From: Paracoccus fontiphilus
Lineage (GTDB): Bacteria > Pseudomonadota > Alphaproteobacteria > Rhodobacterales > Rhodobacteraceae
Length of the DNA: 62,779 nt
Direction of reading: 5' to 3'
Assembly (NCBI RefSeq): GCF_017356265.1
Contig: NZ_JAFNAW010000018.1
Location: 1 to 62,779 of the forward strand
Shown: in pieces, positions 51,000-60,014 of the stretch
Numbering within the stretch: the first letter of the stretch is position 1
Layout of the letters: each line of letters opens with the position of its first letter
Notes under the pieces: generated by a model
Told to the model about the DNA's origin: nothing
What the model saw: the letters and a program-made list of their open reading frames with translations, nothing else
The model's database searches: none
Position numbers and translations under genes: made by a program

Positions 51000-51626
51000 T
51001 TACCTGGCGTAGGCGCCCTTGTAGGTTCCCGTCGCGATCTGGCCCATGATCTCGGCTTCCTTGTGTTCCTGGGCAAGCGTGGCTTCAAGAAGGGCGGGCG
51101 CTTCATCCTGCGTGAAGGCGACAACCCCGTCCTCATCGCCCACGACGATATCGCCGGGCGAGACGACCATGCCGTCAAGGGAAACGGGAACGTTGATGAA
51201 GCCCGGACCGTTCTTGTAGGGACCGCGGTGGATGGCGCTGCGGGCAAAGACCGGGAAGCTGTCCGCGCCGATCTCGGCGGTGTCGCGGACCGAGCCGTTC
51301 AACACGAAACCGGCCGCGCCGCGCGATTTCGCGATGGCGACCATGATGCCGCCGATCAGGGCGCGCGTCGTCTCGCCGTCGCCATCAACGACGATGACGT
51401 CGCCCGGCTGCACAAGCTCCAGCGCCTTGTGGATGAACAGGTTGTCGCCGGCAGCGACGCGCACCGTCAGGGCGCGCCCGACCATCAGGCCCGCCGGCTT
51501 GTGGAACGGCCGCAGCCCGTTGGCGGCGGGCAGGCGTGACAGGTTGTCACTGATCAGCGCCGTGGCGGTTTTGGAAAACGCCTCGAAAAGGGCCTTTTCC
51601 TCGGCGGAGTTGGGTTCGAAGCGCAT
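51000..51626 (-). CDS. RraA-family aldolase/hydrolase
   Basis: A 208-residue RraA-fold protein. Members include 4-hydroxy-4-methyl-2-oxoglutarate/4-carboxy-4-hydroxy-2-oxoadipate aldolases, which cleave to pyruvate, as well as the RNase E inhibitor RraA. Signature blocks are ALIGGIMVAIAKSRGAAGFVLNGSVRDTAEI and PGDIVVGDEDGVVAF. The aldolase Arg-Asp pair (VRD) is kept, but the usual DG before it is NG. It starts 28 bases after the stop of the hydroxyacid dehydrogenase gene upstream. No menaquinone methyltransferase activity should be inferred. Confidence 0.8.
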   Translation of the reverse strand: MRFEPNSAEEKALFEAFSKTATALISDNLSRLPAANGLRPFHKPAGLMVGRALTVRVAAGDNLFIHKALELVQPGDVIVVDGDGETTRALIGGIMVAIAKSRGAAGFVLNGSVRDTAEIGADSFPVFARSAIHRGPYKNGPGFINVPVSLDGMVVSPGDIVVGDEDGVVAFTQDEAPALLEATLAQEHKEAEIMGQIATGTYKGAYAR

Positions 51627-51653
51627 TGGTTTTTCCTTTCGGTTCAGATGCGG

Positions 51654-52655
51654 TTAGCGTGGCGCGGCTGGCAGTCGGCACGGTGCCCGTGCGGGGTCGG
51701 TCAGCGGCTGGTTGACGCAGAACCGGGGGCATTCTCCGCGCAGGACGGCCGCGATGTCAGCCAGGGCGGTCAGTCCGACCTGCCTCAGCGCCTCGTCGGT
51801 CTGGCCCGCCACATGCGGCGTCACGATCAGGTTGGGCAGGTCGGCGATGGGCAGGCGGTTGTGGGGAAGCGGCGTGACCATGTCGATGTTTTCCGCATCG
51901 AGGACATCCAGTCCCGCGCCGCCAAGCCTGCCCGACGCAAGCGCCCGGGCCAGGGCGTCCTCGTCCACCAGGCCGCCCCGTCCGGTGTTGATCACGATCG
52001 CACCCTGCTTCATCCTCGTGATGGCTGCCGCGTCGATGATGCCGCGCGTGGCCGGAAGAAGCGGAAGGTGAAGGCTGACCACGTCGGCCTCGGCCAGAAG
52101 GCGGCCCAGCGGAACGACATGGGGAAGGGTCTGGTCAAGACCCGGATCGGTGACAAGAACCGTCATCCCCAGAGCCCGGCCGATCTCGGCAACGACAGAG
52201 CCGATGCTGCCTTGGCCGACAAGCCCAAGGGTGCGGCCCGCAAGTTCGATCCCGTTCAGTTCGGCGCGCCGCTCGCCCCAGATCCCGCCCTGCGTCTGTG
52301 CGGACGCGACAGGCAGCTTGCGCGCCAGGCTGAGGATCAGGGCAAAGACATGCTCGGCCACCGCGCGGCTGTTGCCGCCCGGCGTGTTCGTGACCCAGAT
52401 GCCGCGCCGGGTGGCGGCGGGGATGTCGACCGTGTCGGTTCCCACGCCATGTCTTGCCACGATCCGCAGGTTCGACGAGCCGGCCATCATGTCATCGGTG
52501 AAAAAGCCGCTGCGAAGCAGGACGGCATCGGCTTTCGCCTTTATGACGTCATAGGCCACAGCGTCGGGACCATAGCCCAAGGCAACCGTACCGAGTTCCG
52601 CTGCCGATGAGAGCACGTCGGAATGGACAGGACTGGAGACAAAGATCAGGGTCAT
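51654..52655 (-). CDS. D-2-hydroxyacid dehydrogenase, second copy
   Basis: A 333-residue NAD-dependent 2-hydroxyacid dehydrogenase, distinct in sequence from the copy at 41095. The Rossmann loop is TLGLVGQGSIGSVVAEIG. The catalytic residues are Arg in VINTGRGGLVDE, Glu in DVLDAENIDMVTP (a relocated Glu position) and His in VTPHVAGQTDEALRQ. It lies between a GntR gene and an RraA gene, all on the minus strand. Its substrate is presumably a hydroxy or oxo acid of the same pathway. Confidence 0.85.
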   Translation of the reverse strand: MTLIFVSSPVHSDVLSSAAELGTVALGYGPDAVAYDVIKAKADAVLLRSGFFTDDMMAGSSNLRIVARHGVGTDTVDIPAATRRGIWVTNTPGGNSRAVAEHVFALILSLARKLPVASAQTQGGIWGERRAELNGIELAGRTLGLVGQGSIGSVVAEIGRALGMTVLVTDPGLDQTLPHVVPLGRLLAEADVVSLHLPLLPATRGIIDAAAITRMKQGAIVINTGRGGLVDEDALARALASGRLGGAGLDVLDAENIDMVTPLPHNRLPIADLPNLIVTPHVAGQTDEALRQVGLTALADIAAVLRGECPRFCVNQPLTDPARAPCRLPAAPR

Positions 52656-52707
52656 GACCGTGACCCCGCCATTGCCGGGCAGGTTTCAGCCTGTGCCCAA
52701 GCCAGAC

Positions 52708-53382
52708 TTACGGGTGCTCTGCCATCGCCTTGTGGGTCGATGCCTGTTTCGCCTCGAAGAAGGTACCTATGCTGACGCGCAGGTGGACCCACATGGCTTT
52801 GGAGGCGGCCTCGCGGTCGCGCATCTGGATGGCCGTCACGATGTCTCTGTGATGGCTCAGGCTGCGATACAGGGAGCTTTCGTCCATGACGTAGTAAGTC
52901 CCCAGCAGCATGGGCGTCCCGGCCGTCTGCATGGCTACCGTCTTCAGACGCGGCGAGGCCGAGGCCTCGATGATCAGGCTGTGGAAGTCGAAGTTCGTCC
53001 GTTGGAGTTCGGCAAGCCGGGACGGCCTGTCGGACTGCAGAATCTCGTGCATCCGCGTGTTCAGCGCCTCCAGCCCGGCGATCTGTTCGTCGGTTGCATG
53101 GTCCGCCGCCAAGGCTGCCGCATGAGGTTCCAGCACAAGCCGCAGCGACCAGACGTCCTGGATGTCCCGGTCGGTCCATTCCGCCACGAACATGCCGCGA
53201 TGCGTTTCCGAGACGACAAGCCCGTCCTCGACCAGCCGCTTCAGGGCCGCGCGGACCGGTGTGCGGCTGATCCCCAGCTCTGCGGCGATGGCTCCTTCCT
53301 TCAACTGCGTCTTCGGCGTGTAGTGACCGGTCGTGAGCCGCTGCCGCAGATAGACATAGGCTGTTTCGCTTGCGTTGCTCAT
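52708..53382 (-). CDS. GntR-family regulator (FadR/FCR type)
   Basis: A 224-residue repressor-type regulator with an N-terminal winged helix-turn-helix (AYVYLRQRLTTGHYTPKTQLKEGAIAAELGISRTPVRAALKRLVEDGL). The C-terminal FCD helical domain (WSLRLVLEPHAAALAADHA..., with conserved His/Asp metal-site candidates NFDFHSLI and HHRDIVTAI) binds small acids. The ATG at 53382 has AGGAAGG upstream. It faces a large intergenic region and the plus-strand oxidoreductase-TTT operon, which it probably controls together with the downstream genes. Confidence 0.88.
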   Translation of the reverse strand: MSNASETAYVYLRQRLTTGHYTPKTQLKEGAIAAELGISRTPVRAALKRLVEDGLVVSETHRGMFVAEWTDRDIQDVWSLRLVLEPHAAALAADHATDEQIAGLEALNTRMHEILQSDRPSRLAELQRTNFDFHSLIIEASASPRLKTVAMQTAGTPMLLGTYYVMDESSLYRSLSHHRDIVTAIQMRDREAASKAMWVHLRVSIGTFFEAKQASTHKAMAEHP

Positions 53383-53865
53383 GCCGCCTTCCTGCACGAC
53401 CGGACCTGTCCCCTTTTTCACAAGATGGCCCGCCAAGACAACCGTCCTGAACAAGGCAATGGCCGCCGATCCTGCCACAACGGCAGGCCAGTCCGTCGCG
53501 GGCGCTTCGGCCTGCAAGGCTCGACATCATCCTGTGTTCCTGCTTGGGCAAGCACTGCCTCCCGCAGTGTTCCGCAGCGCCGACAAAGCGCAGCGCGTAT
53601 GTGCAAAATAAATACAATATCCGGTTAAGGTAAATATGGGAGCTCATTTTTTCCTCCACGGCTGGCTGGTACCTTTCTGCGCAGAAGGGGGATATGCCTC
53701 ATAATACAATGTAAGTAATTGACTAAACTAAACTTATTAGATTTTTTTAGGATCATAACCACTCCACGCGGAGTATGCAGGATGCTTCAGGCGCATTTCC
53801 CGGCAAAGCAGCTATAGACGGACCGCTCAAAGATTGTTTATTAATTGTACAAGAGGAGAATCACC
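53383..53865. other. 483-bp divergent control region, partly AT-rich
   Basis: This gap separates the GntR gene from the divergent oxidoreductase operon. 53600-53860 is much richer in A/T than the genes around it. It holds ATACAAT at 53612-53618 and 53704-53710, the palindrome TTGTACAA at 53845-53852 next to the ribosome site, and a palindrome TTCTGCGCAGAA at 53675-53686. No protein or RNA gene was recognised in it. Confidence 0.45.
53845..53852. promoter_or_regulatory. TTGTACAA palindrome, candidate GntR site
   Basis: The 8-base palindrome TTGTACAA overlaps the start of the AGAGGAG ribosome site of the oxidoreductase gene. FCR-type GntR proteins frequently bind TTGTA-TACAA-like palindromes, and ATACAAT half-sites lie further upstream at 53612 and 53704. 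Binding here would block expression of the operon. Confidence 0.35.
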
Positions 53866-54747
53866 ATGACCACTTGCTTCATCGGCTTCGGAGAAGTGGG
53901 ACGCATCTACGCGCAAGCCTTTTCCGAAGCCGGGATAAGCGTCGACTACGTCTGCGAGGCTCGCTTTTCGGATGCCGGGCTGACGCTGGCCGGGGAACTG
54001 GGCGCCACCAAGCAGGCCTCGGTCGGTCCATGGCTTGCCGACTGCGACCTGGTCGTCTCGGCCGTCACCGGGTCCGTGGCCCTGGATGTTGTACGCAGCG
54101 CCCTGCCCCATATGCGCATGGGGGCGCTGCTTGTGGATCTGACCACGGCCGCCCCCGACCAGATGCAGCAGGCCGCGCAGGCCGCAAGGGAAAGCGGGCA
54201 GTCCTTCGTCGATGTCGGCATCCTGGGCGCCGTGTCGATCAGGAAAGGCGCCACGGCGCTTGTGGCAGCTGGCGACGGGGTGCAGACCTTTGTCCCGATC
54301 GCCCGGAAGCTTGGCGCCAGGATCAAGGTTCTTCCGGGCGAGGCCGGCGATGCCGTGCGGCTGAAGCTGTTGCGCAGCATCTTCACAAAGGGGCTGGAGG
54401 CGCTGGCCGTAGAAACCCTTGTTGCGGCAGAGTTGCAGAATCTCCGCGAGGAGTTCTACGACATCGTCGCCGATCTCGACGAAACGCCCCTGCGCCAGAT
54501 CCTGGAGGTGTTCGTCCGGACCCATGTCGTCCATGCCGCGCGCCGGAGCCACGAGGTCCATGACGCCGGAATCCAGCTTGACCGCCTTGGCTTGACGCCG
54601 CTTGTCACGGACAGCGTGGAAGAACTGTTCCACCGGACCGCGTCTTTCGCCGGAACGTCCGGCTTTGCCGAGCCGCCTTCGATCGAAACCGCGCTGTCCT
54701 GGCTTGCGAACACCGCCACTGAACAGTCCAGGCAGGCCGTCGGCTAG
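53866..54747 (+). CDS. NAD(P)-binding 6-phosphogluconate-dehydrogenase-like protein
   Basis: A 293-residue dehydrogenase of the beta-hydroxyacid/6PGDH-like group with the DUF1932-type C-terminus. The N-terminal Rossmann motif is TTCFIGFGEVGRIYAQAF. The catalytic Lys is probably in KLLRSIFTKGLEALAVETL, near residue 172. Members act on 3-hydroxy acids such as tartronate semialdehyde, threonate or sulfolactate-like compounds. The ATG at 53866 has AGAGGAGAA upstream. It opens the plus-strand operon that continues with the TTT transporter. Confidence 0.78.
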   Translation: MTTCFIGFGEVGRIYAQAFSEAGISVDYVCEARFSDAGLTLAGELGATKQASVGPWLADCDLVVSAVTGSVALDVVRSALPHMRMGALLVDLTTAAPDQMQQAAQAARESGQSFVDVGILGAVSIRKGATALVAAGDGVQTFVPIARKLGARIKVLPGEAGDAVRLKLLRSIFTKGLEALAVETLVAAELQNLREEFYDIVADLDETPLRQILEVFVRTHVVHAARRSHEVHDAGIQLDRLGLTPLVTDSVEELFHRTASFAGTSGFAEPPSIETALSWLANTATEQSRQAVG

Positions 54748-54836
54748 GCCGATCCATACGGGGCCGGGAGGAGCCGTCCCCATGCCGGAACTCATGCCAC
54801 GCCTATCGCGTGCAACAAGGGGAGGAGGGTGGGACC

Positions 54837-55307
54837 ATGTCTCAAGCCCGCAATGCTGCTGGACGAAACGTCCTGAAGGAAACGAATGTCCTGGCCGGCA
54901 TCCTGTTCATGGCCCTGGGCGGGGCCGCGTTCCTGCTGACACGCCATCTGTCGCTGGGCAACGCGCTGATGATCGGAAGCGGCTTCATGCCGCAGGCGGT
55001 CTCGGTCCTGTTGGTCCTGTTCGGCGCGGGCATCGCCATCGCCGGGCTGCGCCATCCCAGCGACCCTGTCGAGATCGGGTCGCTGCGCCCGTTGCTGACG
55101 GTGACGGTCTGCATTGCCGTCTTCGCCTTCACGCTGGAACGCCTGGGCCTTGTCGCGGCGATCCTGCTGGTGGTCGCGCTGTCGCCGCTGGCGGGGTCAA
55201 GGCCACGCCCGCTGCGTTTGGCCGCCGTGGGTGTCGCACTGGCCGCGCTGTGCACCGCCATCTTCGTCTGGGGCGCCAAGCTGCCCATCGCCGCGGGGCC
55301 GTTCTGA
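54837..55307 (+). CDS. tctB: Tripartite tricarboxylate transporter small subunit TctB
   Basis: A 156-residue membrane protein with about four helices (AGILFMALGGAAFLL, GFMPQAVSVLLVLFGAGIAI, LLTVTVCIAVFAFTLERLGLVAAILLVVALSPLAG), the usual size of TctB. The ATG at 54837 follows GGGGAGGAGGG. Its stop shares one base with the tctA start (TGATG), confirming the partner. TctB and TctA form the membrane complex of the TTT importer. Confidence 0.87.
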   Translation: MSQARNAAGRNVLKETNVLAGILFMALGGAAFLLTRHLSLGNALMIGSGFMPQAVSVLLVLFGAGIAIAGLRHPSDPVEIGSLRPLLTVTVCIAVFAFTLERLGLVAAILLVVALSPLAGSRPRPLRLAAVGVALAALCTAIFVWGAKLPIAAGPF

Positions 55308-56802
55308 TGGATGTCTTCGCCAACCTCGCCTACGGCATCGGCATCGCGGCCACCCCCGAGAACCTGATGTTCTGCTTCATCGGCGTCCTTCTGGGAACCC
55401 TGATCGGCGTCCTGCCCGGACTGGGGCCGACCGCGACCGTGGCCATGCTGCTGCCGATCACCTTCTTCCTGCCGCCCACGGGGGCGATCATCATCCTGGC
55501 CGGCATCTTCTATGGCGCCCAGTATGGCGGATCGACCACGGCCATCCTTGTCAAGCTTCCGGGCAAAAGCTCGGCGGTGGTCACCTGCCTCGACGGGTAC
55601 GAGATGGCGCGGCAGGGCCGGGCCGGGGCGGCGCTGGCCATTGCCGCGCTGGGCTCGTTGTTCGCGGGCTGCGTCACCGCCGTGGTGATCGCCCTCGCCG
55701 GCCCGCCCCTGGCCGAGATCGCGATCCTGTTCGGCCCCGCCGAATATGTCGCGCTGCTGACCGTGGGCCTGATCGGCGCGGTCGTCCTGGCCAGCGGGTC
55801 GCTGCCCAAGGCCATCGCCATGGTGCTGCTGGGCCTCTTGATCGGCTGCATCGGCACCGACCTGACCTCGGGCGAGAAGCGCATGACCTTCGACATGGCC
55901 TTCCTGTATGACGGGATCGGCTTCGTGCCGCTGGCCATGGGCATGTTCGGCCTGGTCGAGGTGATCTTCAGCCTGAGGAGACCGGCAGCCGGGGCCGCGC
56001 GACGATGCCGATCACCCGGCTGTGGCCCACCCGCCAGGACTTCAGGGACGCCTGGCCCGCCGCCACGCGCGGCACTTTCCTGGGCGTGCTTCTGGGCGTG
56101 CTGCCGGGCAGCGGGGCGACGCTGGCCTCCTTTGCCTCCTATGCCCTGGAAAAGAAGGTGGCAAAGGATCCGAGGAAATTCGGCACCGGCGCCGTGCAGG
56201 GCCTGGCGGGGCCGGAGTCTGCCAACAATGCCGCGGCCCAGGCCTGCTTCATTCCGATGCTCAGCCTCGGCGTGCCGCCGAACGCCATCATGGCGCTGAT
56301 GATCGGCGCGCTGATGATCCAGGGCATCCAGCCGGGGCCCGCGATGATCTCGTCCCAGCCGGACCTGTTCTGGGGCATCGTCGCCTCGATGCTGATCGGC
56401 AACGTGATGCTGGTCCTGCTGAACCTGCCGCTGATCGGCCTTTGGGTGAAGCTGCTGCGCGTGCCCTACTCGCTGCTGTTTCCCGTCATCCTGGTCTTCT
56501 GCGCGATCGGAACCTATTCGCTGAACAACAGCGTCTTCGAGGTCGGCCTGATGGCCCTGTTCGGGGTCGTGGGCTATGTCCTGCGCAAGCTCGGCTGCGA
56601 GATGGCCCCCCTGATGCTGGGCTTTGTCGTGGGCCCCATGCTGGAAGAAAACATCCGCCGCACCATGCTGACCTCGGGCGGGGATGCAAGCGTCTTTGTC
56701 ACCCGCCCCATCGCGGCAACCATGTTCGCCATCGCGGGCCTGCTGCTGCTTTCCATGCTGCTTCCGGCCATCACCAAGCGCCGCGAACAGCTTGCCGAAT
56801 AA
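55307..56802 (+). pseudogene. tctA: tctA, tripartite tricarboxylate transporter large subunit, frameshifted as given
   Basis: TctA is the large polytopic subunit that moves a carboxylate through the inner membrane. The first part (MDVFANLAYGIGIAATPENL..., GVLPGLGPTATVAMLLPITF, FYGAQYGGSTTAILVKLPG) runs to FSLRRPAAG near 55990 and then drifts into noise. The second (MPITRLWPTRQDFRDAWPAATRGTFLGVLLGVLPGSG..., NAAAQACFIPMLSLGVPPN) starts in another frame. One added base at the GGGG of GCCGGGG (55991-55994) restores about 498 residues, the family length. Cause: real mutation or a sequencing error. Confidence 0.8.
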
Positions 56803-56833
56803 CAAGAACCCATCACCGGGAGGAGAAAACCCC

Positions 56834-57799
56834 ATGAACCTGAAGACCCTGATGCTGCCGCTTGCCATGGCCCTTGTCGCGGGACAGGCTGCCTGGGCCG
56901 AATACCCCGAGAAGCCGATCAAGATGATCGTTTCCTTCGCGCCGGGCGGCTCGACCGACATGACCGCGCGCGTTCTGGCGCCCTTCATCGAGAAGTACCT
57001 GGGCGAGGGCGCGACAATCGTTGTCGAAAACCGCCCCGGCGCGGGCGGAGAGATCGGCTTCACCGCCCTGGCCGAGGCTCGCCCCGACGGCTACACCATC
57101 GGCTTCGTCAACACGCCGAACATCCTGACCATCCCGATCGAGCGGGAAACGAAATACAGCATCGAGAGCTTCGATCTGCTGGGCAACGTTCTTGACGATC
57201 CCAGCGGATTCTCGGTCAACGCGGAGGGGCCGTTCAAGACCTTGGAGGAACTGGTCACCTATGCCAAGGCAAACCCGGCGGCCGTCACCTATGGCACGAC
57301 GGGCGTGGGGTCGGACGACCATCTTGCCGCGCTGGCCTTCAGCAAGCAGAACGACATCCAGATGACCCATGTGCCCTTCCCCGGCGCATCGGCGGTCAAG
57401 ACGGCGCTGACCGGCAATCACATCACCCTGCGCGCCGTCAACATCGGCGAGGCCATGCAGGCGACCTCCAGCGGCAGCCCCTTCGTCAACCTGGGCCAGA
57501 TGAGCGAGGAGCGGGTGACAATCGCGACCGACGTTCCGACCTTCAAGGAACAGGGCTACGAGATCATCTCGGCATCGCTGCGCGGCGTCGGGGCGCCGGC
57601 GGGACTGCCGGACGACGTCCGGACCCGCCTGGCGGACGCCGTCGCCAAGGCCGCAGCCGATCCCGAGTTCCAGGCCCAGGCGGAAAAGATCTTCTCGCCC
57701 GTGCGCTACATGTCCCCCGAGGAGCATCTGGCGACCTTCCAGGCGCTTGAAGCCGACCTGAAGACCCTGTGGTCGGAACAGCCCTGGACAGCCCAGTAA
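56834..57799 (+). CDS. tctC: TctC-family periplasmic binding protein
   Basis: A 321-residue binding protein of the Bug/TctC family with signal peptide MNLKTLMLPLAMALVAGQAAWA. The mature start YPEKPIKMIVSFAPGGSTDMTARVLAPFIEKYLG and ENRPGAGGEIGFTALAEARPDGYTIG are hallmarks. The Asp of the carboxylate-binding bridge is in STDM. Many organisms carry many such proteins for different carboxylates, so the ligand is unknown. It is third in the tctB-tctA-tctC set, followed 56 bases later by the FMN oxidase. Confidence 0.92.
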   Translation: MNLKTLMLPLAMALVAGQAAWAEYPEKPIKMIVSFAPGGSTDMTARVLAPFIEKYLGEGATIVVENRPGAGGEIGFTALAEARPDGYTIGFVNTPNILTIPIERETKYSIESFDLLGNVLDDPSGFSVNAEGPFKTLEELVTYAKANPAAVTYGTTGVGSDDHLAALAFSKQNDIQMTHVPFPGASAVKTALTGNHITLRAVNIGEAMQATSSGSPFVNLGQMSEERVTIATDVPTFKEQGYEIISASLRGVGAPAGLPDDVRTRLADAVAKAAADPEFQAQAEKIFSPVRYMSPEEHLATFQALEADLKTLWSEQPWTAQ

Positions 57800-57855
57800 G
57801 GCAAGACGTGCGGGGGCATGATACACTCTCCTGCACATCTTTGGTGGAGAGAGCC

Positions 57856-59109
57856 ATGACGGACAATCCCTCGACCGGGCGCATCGGCACGACGCCGGTG
57901 CTGACCACGACCACGCGCCTGACACGAAGCGTTCCGCGCGCCTTGCGTCCGATGCTGGCCCTAGACGATTTCGAGGCTGCGGCACGGCGCCACCTGCCCC
58001 GCCCGATCTTCGGCTATGTTTCCGGGGCGTGCGAAACCTGCGCGTCGTTCCGGGACAACCGGGATGCGTTCGGCGCGCTGAACCTGGTGCCCCGCGTGTT
58101 GCAGAACGTCGGAAACCGGTCGCAGTCCGTCACCCTGTTCGGCAAGACCCTCGCCCATCCGTTCGGCATCGCGCCGATGGGCCTCAGCGCGCTTGCGGCC
58201 CATGACGGAGACGTGGTCCTGTCGCAGGCCGCGAACGCCGCCGGCACCTTTGCCATCCTCAGCGCCACGTCGCTGACGCCGCTTGAGCGCGTGGCGCAGG
58301 AAGGCGGCAGCCGGTGGTTCCAGGCCTACCTGCCCGGCGAGCCCGAGCGCATCGACGCCATGGTGGACCGCGTGGCTGCGGCGGGCTTCGAGACCTTTGT
58401 GCTGACGGTGGACGTTCCCGTCGCGGGCAACCGGGAGAACAACGTCCGAAACGGCTTCGATGCGCCCTTGCAACCGTCGGCCCGGCTGGCCTGGCAGGGC
58501 GTGACCCGTCCCCGCTGGCTGCTTGGCACCGCGCTGCGGACGCTGCGCCATCGCGGGATGCCGCATTTCGAGAACATGGACGCCTTCCGCGGCCCGCCCA
58601 TCGTGTCGCGCAACCTGGTCCGCGCCATCGGCAAGCGCGACCAGTTGTCCTGGGACCACGTGGCGCGTATCCGGGCGCGCTGGAAGGGCAATCTGGTCCT
58701 GAAGGGCATCCTGTCGGTCGAGGACGCGGTGACGGCCTGCGATCACGGCATCGACGGCATCATCGTGTCCAACCATGGCGGCCGGCAACTGGACGGGGCC
58801 GTGGCGCCGATCCGGGTCCTGCCCGGCATCGCAAGGGCTGTCGACGGCCGCCTTGCCGTCATGCTGGACAGCGGCGTCCGGCGCGGAACCGACGTCATCA
58901 GGGCGCTTGCCCTAGGGGCGAAGTTCGTCTTTGTCGGGCGCCCCTTCCTGTTCGCGGCCGCCGCCTTCGGCGAGGCAGGCGTCAGGCACGCCATCACCTT
59001 GCTATCCGACGAGGTCGACCGGGACCTTGCCATGCTTGGGATCAGGGACATTGCCGACGTCTCCGGCGCATGTCTCCACCGGGTCAACTGGGACCAACAA
59101 CCGGGCTGA
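57856..59109 (+). CDS. FMN-dependent alpha-hydroxy-acid oxidase/dehydrogenase
   Basis: A 417-residue FMN enzyme of the LldD/glycolate-oxidase family oxidising a 2-hydroxy acid to a 2-oxo acid. The active site is VSNHGGRQLDGA, with catalytic H307 and substrate-binding R310. GIAPMGLSALAAHDGD binds FMN, FQAYLPGEPERI holds a conserved Tyr region, and the phosphate site is VMLDSGVRRGTDVIRALALGAKFVFVGRPFL. The ATG at 57856 follows GGAGAGAG. It adds an oxidation step to the surrounding hydroxy-acid pathway. The exact hydroxy acid is unknown. Confidence 0.9.
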   Translation: MTDNPSTGRIGTTPVLTTTTRLTRSVPRALRPMLALDDFEAAARRHLPRPIFGYVSGACETCASFRDNRDAFGALNLVPRVLQNVGNRSQSVTLFGKTLAHPFGIAPMGLSALAAHDGDVVLSQAANAAGTFAILSATSLTPLERVAQEGGSRWFQAYLPGEPERIDAMVDRVAAAGFETFVLTVDVPVAGNRENNVRNGFDAPLQPSARLAWQGVTRPRWLLGTALRTLRHRGMPHFENMDAFRGPPIVSRNLVRAIGKRDQLSWDHVARIRARWKGNLVLKGILSVEDAVTACDHGIDGIIVSNHGGRQLDGAVAPIRVLPGIARAVDGRLAVMLDSGVRRGTDVIRALALGAKFVFVGRPFLFAAAAFGEAGVRHAITLLSDEVDRDLAMLGIRDIADVSGACLHRVNWDQQPG

Positions 59110-59142
59110 AGTCGGCCCACCGGCTTGGCACCAGGCCGGTCG

Positions 59143-59997
59143 TCACAACGCCTCGATAAGCGCCTGGATCAGCCGGGTCGTCGGATGCCCGCGCTCCCAC
59201 AACACCCCGATCTCGCGCACCAGGGGCGGTCCCGGCAGGGGCAGCCGCGCCGCCGTGACCCCCTCGGGCCAGGGCGGCGCCCAGTCCGGCAGGATCGAGA
59301 TGCCCAGCCCCCGGCTGACCATGACCGAAATGGCCTCGAGCTGGTCGAGTTCCAGCCATTCGTGGGGGCGGATCCCGTGGGCGTCCAGCCAGCCCTGCGC
59401 CAGCTGCCCGCCCCAGTTGCCCCGGTCGTAGCGGATGAACGGCTCGCTGCCCAGAAGATCCAGCGGATCGTGCCCGGCTAGGGCCGAGGGCACCAGCATG
59501 ATCAGCGGCTCGCGCCGTGCAGGAGCCCACATGCGCGACTTCGGCAGGTTGAACGGCGGACGGACCAGCAGGGCGACGTCTATCCGTCCCGACCCGAGCG
59601 CAGCATGAAGATCGGTCGAGGACCCGGGCAGCACGAAAACTGCGACCTCCGGCAGCCGCTGGCGCAGGTTGAGCAGAGCTTGCGGCAAAAGCCCGGTCAA
59701 GGCCGTGGAGATGGCGCCCAGCCGAAGCTCTCCGGCAGGCTGGTCGGCAAGCGCGTGAAGCCGCAAGGCCCGCGCCTCCGACGTCACGCGGCGGGCGGGT
59801 TCAAGAATGGCGAGCCCGGCTTCGGTCGGGCGGACCTGCTTGCCGGCCCGCGCCAGCAGGGGGGTGCCGATCTCTCCTTCAAGCGCCTGCATCCGCTGGG
59901 ACACGGCGGCAGGGGTCAGGCCCAAGCGGCGCGCGGCTTCGGGAAGTGAGCCGTGCTCGACAACGGACAGAAAGGTTTCCAGGAAGCGCGTTTCCAT
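59143..59997 (-). CDS. LysR-family transcriptional regulator, second copy
   Basis: A 284-residue LysR protein, start METRFLETFLSVVEHGSLPEAARRLGLTPAAVSQRMQALE, with the effector domain from about residue 88. It is divergent from the SDR-RraA-DapA operon and probably regulates it. A palindrome, GATAG-N5-CTATC, lies three bases before its ATG. Its end faces the end of the FMN oxidase gene. Confidence 0.9.
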   Translation of the reverse strand: METRFLETFLSVVEHGSLPEAARRLGLTPAAVSQRMQALEGEIGTPLLARAGKQVRPTEAGLAILEPARRVTSEARALRLHALADQPAGELRLGAISTALTGLLPQALLNLRQRLPEVAVFVLPGSSTDLHAALGSGRIDVALLVRPPFNLPKSRMWAPARREPLIMLVPSALAGHDPLDLLGSEPFIRYDRGNWGGQLAQGWLDAHGIRPHEWLELDQLEAISVMVSRGLGISILPDWAPPWPEGVTAARLPLPGPPLVREIGVLWERGHPTTRLIQALIEAL

Positions 59998-59999
59998 AT

Positions 60000-60014
60000 G
60001 ATAGGAAATCTATC
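60000..60014. promoter_or_regulatory. GATAG-N5-CTATC, candidate LysR operator
   Basis: A perfect inverted repeat of GATAG (60000-60004) and CTATC (60010-60014) sits three bases upstream of the LysR start, with an extra GATAG at 60027-60031. This tandem arrangement fits binding and activation sites of a LysR protein controlling the divergent operon. Confidence 0.5.

Noticed and set aside
51000..51626. Menaquinone methyltransferase or RNase E inhibitor annotation for the RraA-type protein.
   Set aside because: These legacy names come from misannotation of the fold. The catabolic neighbourhood favours an aldolase or related activity.
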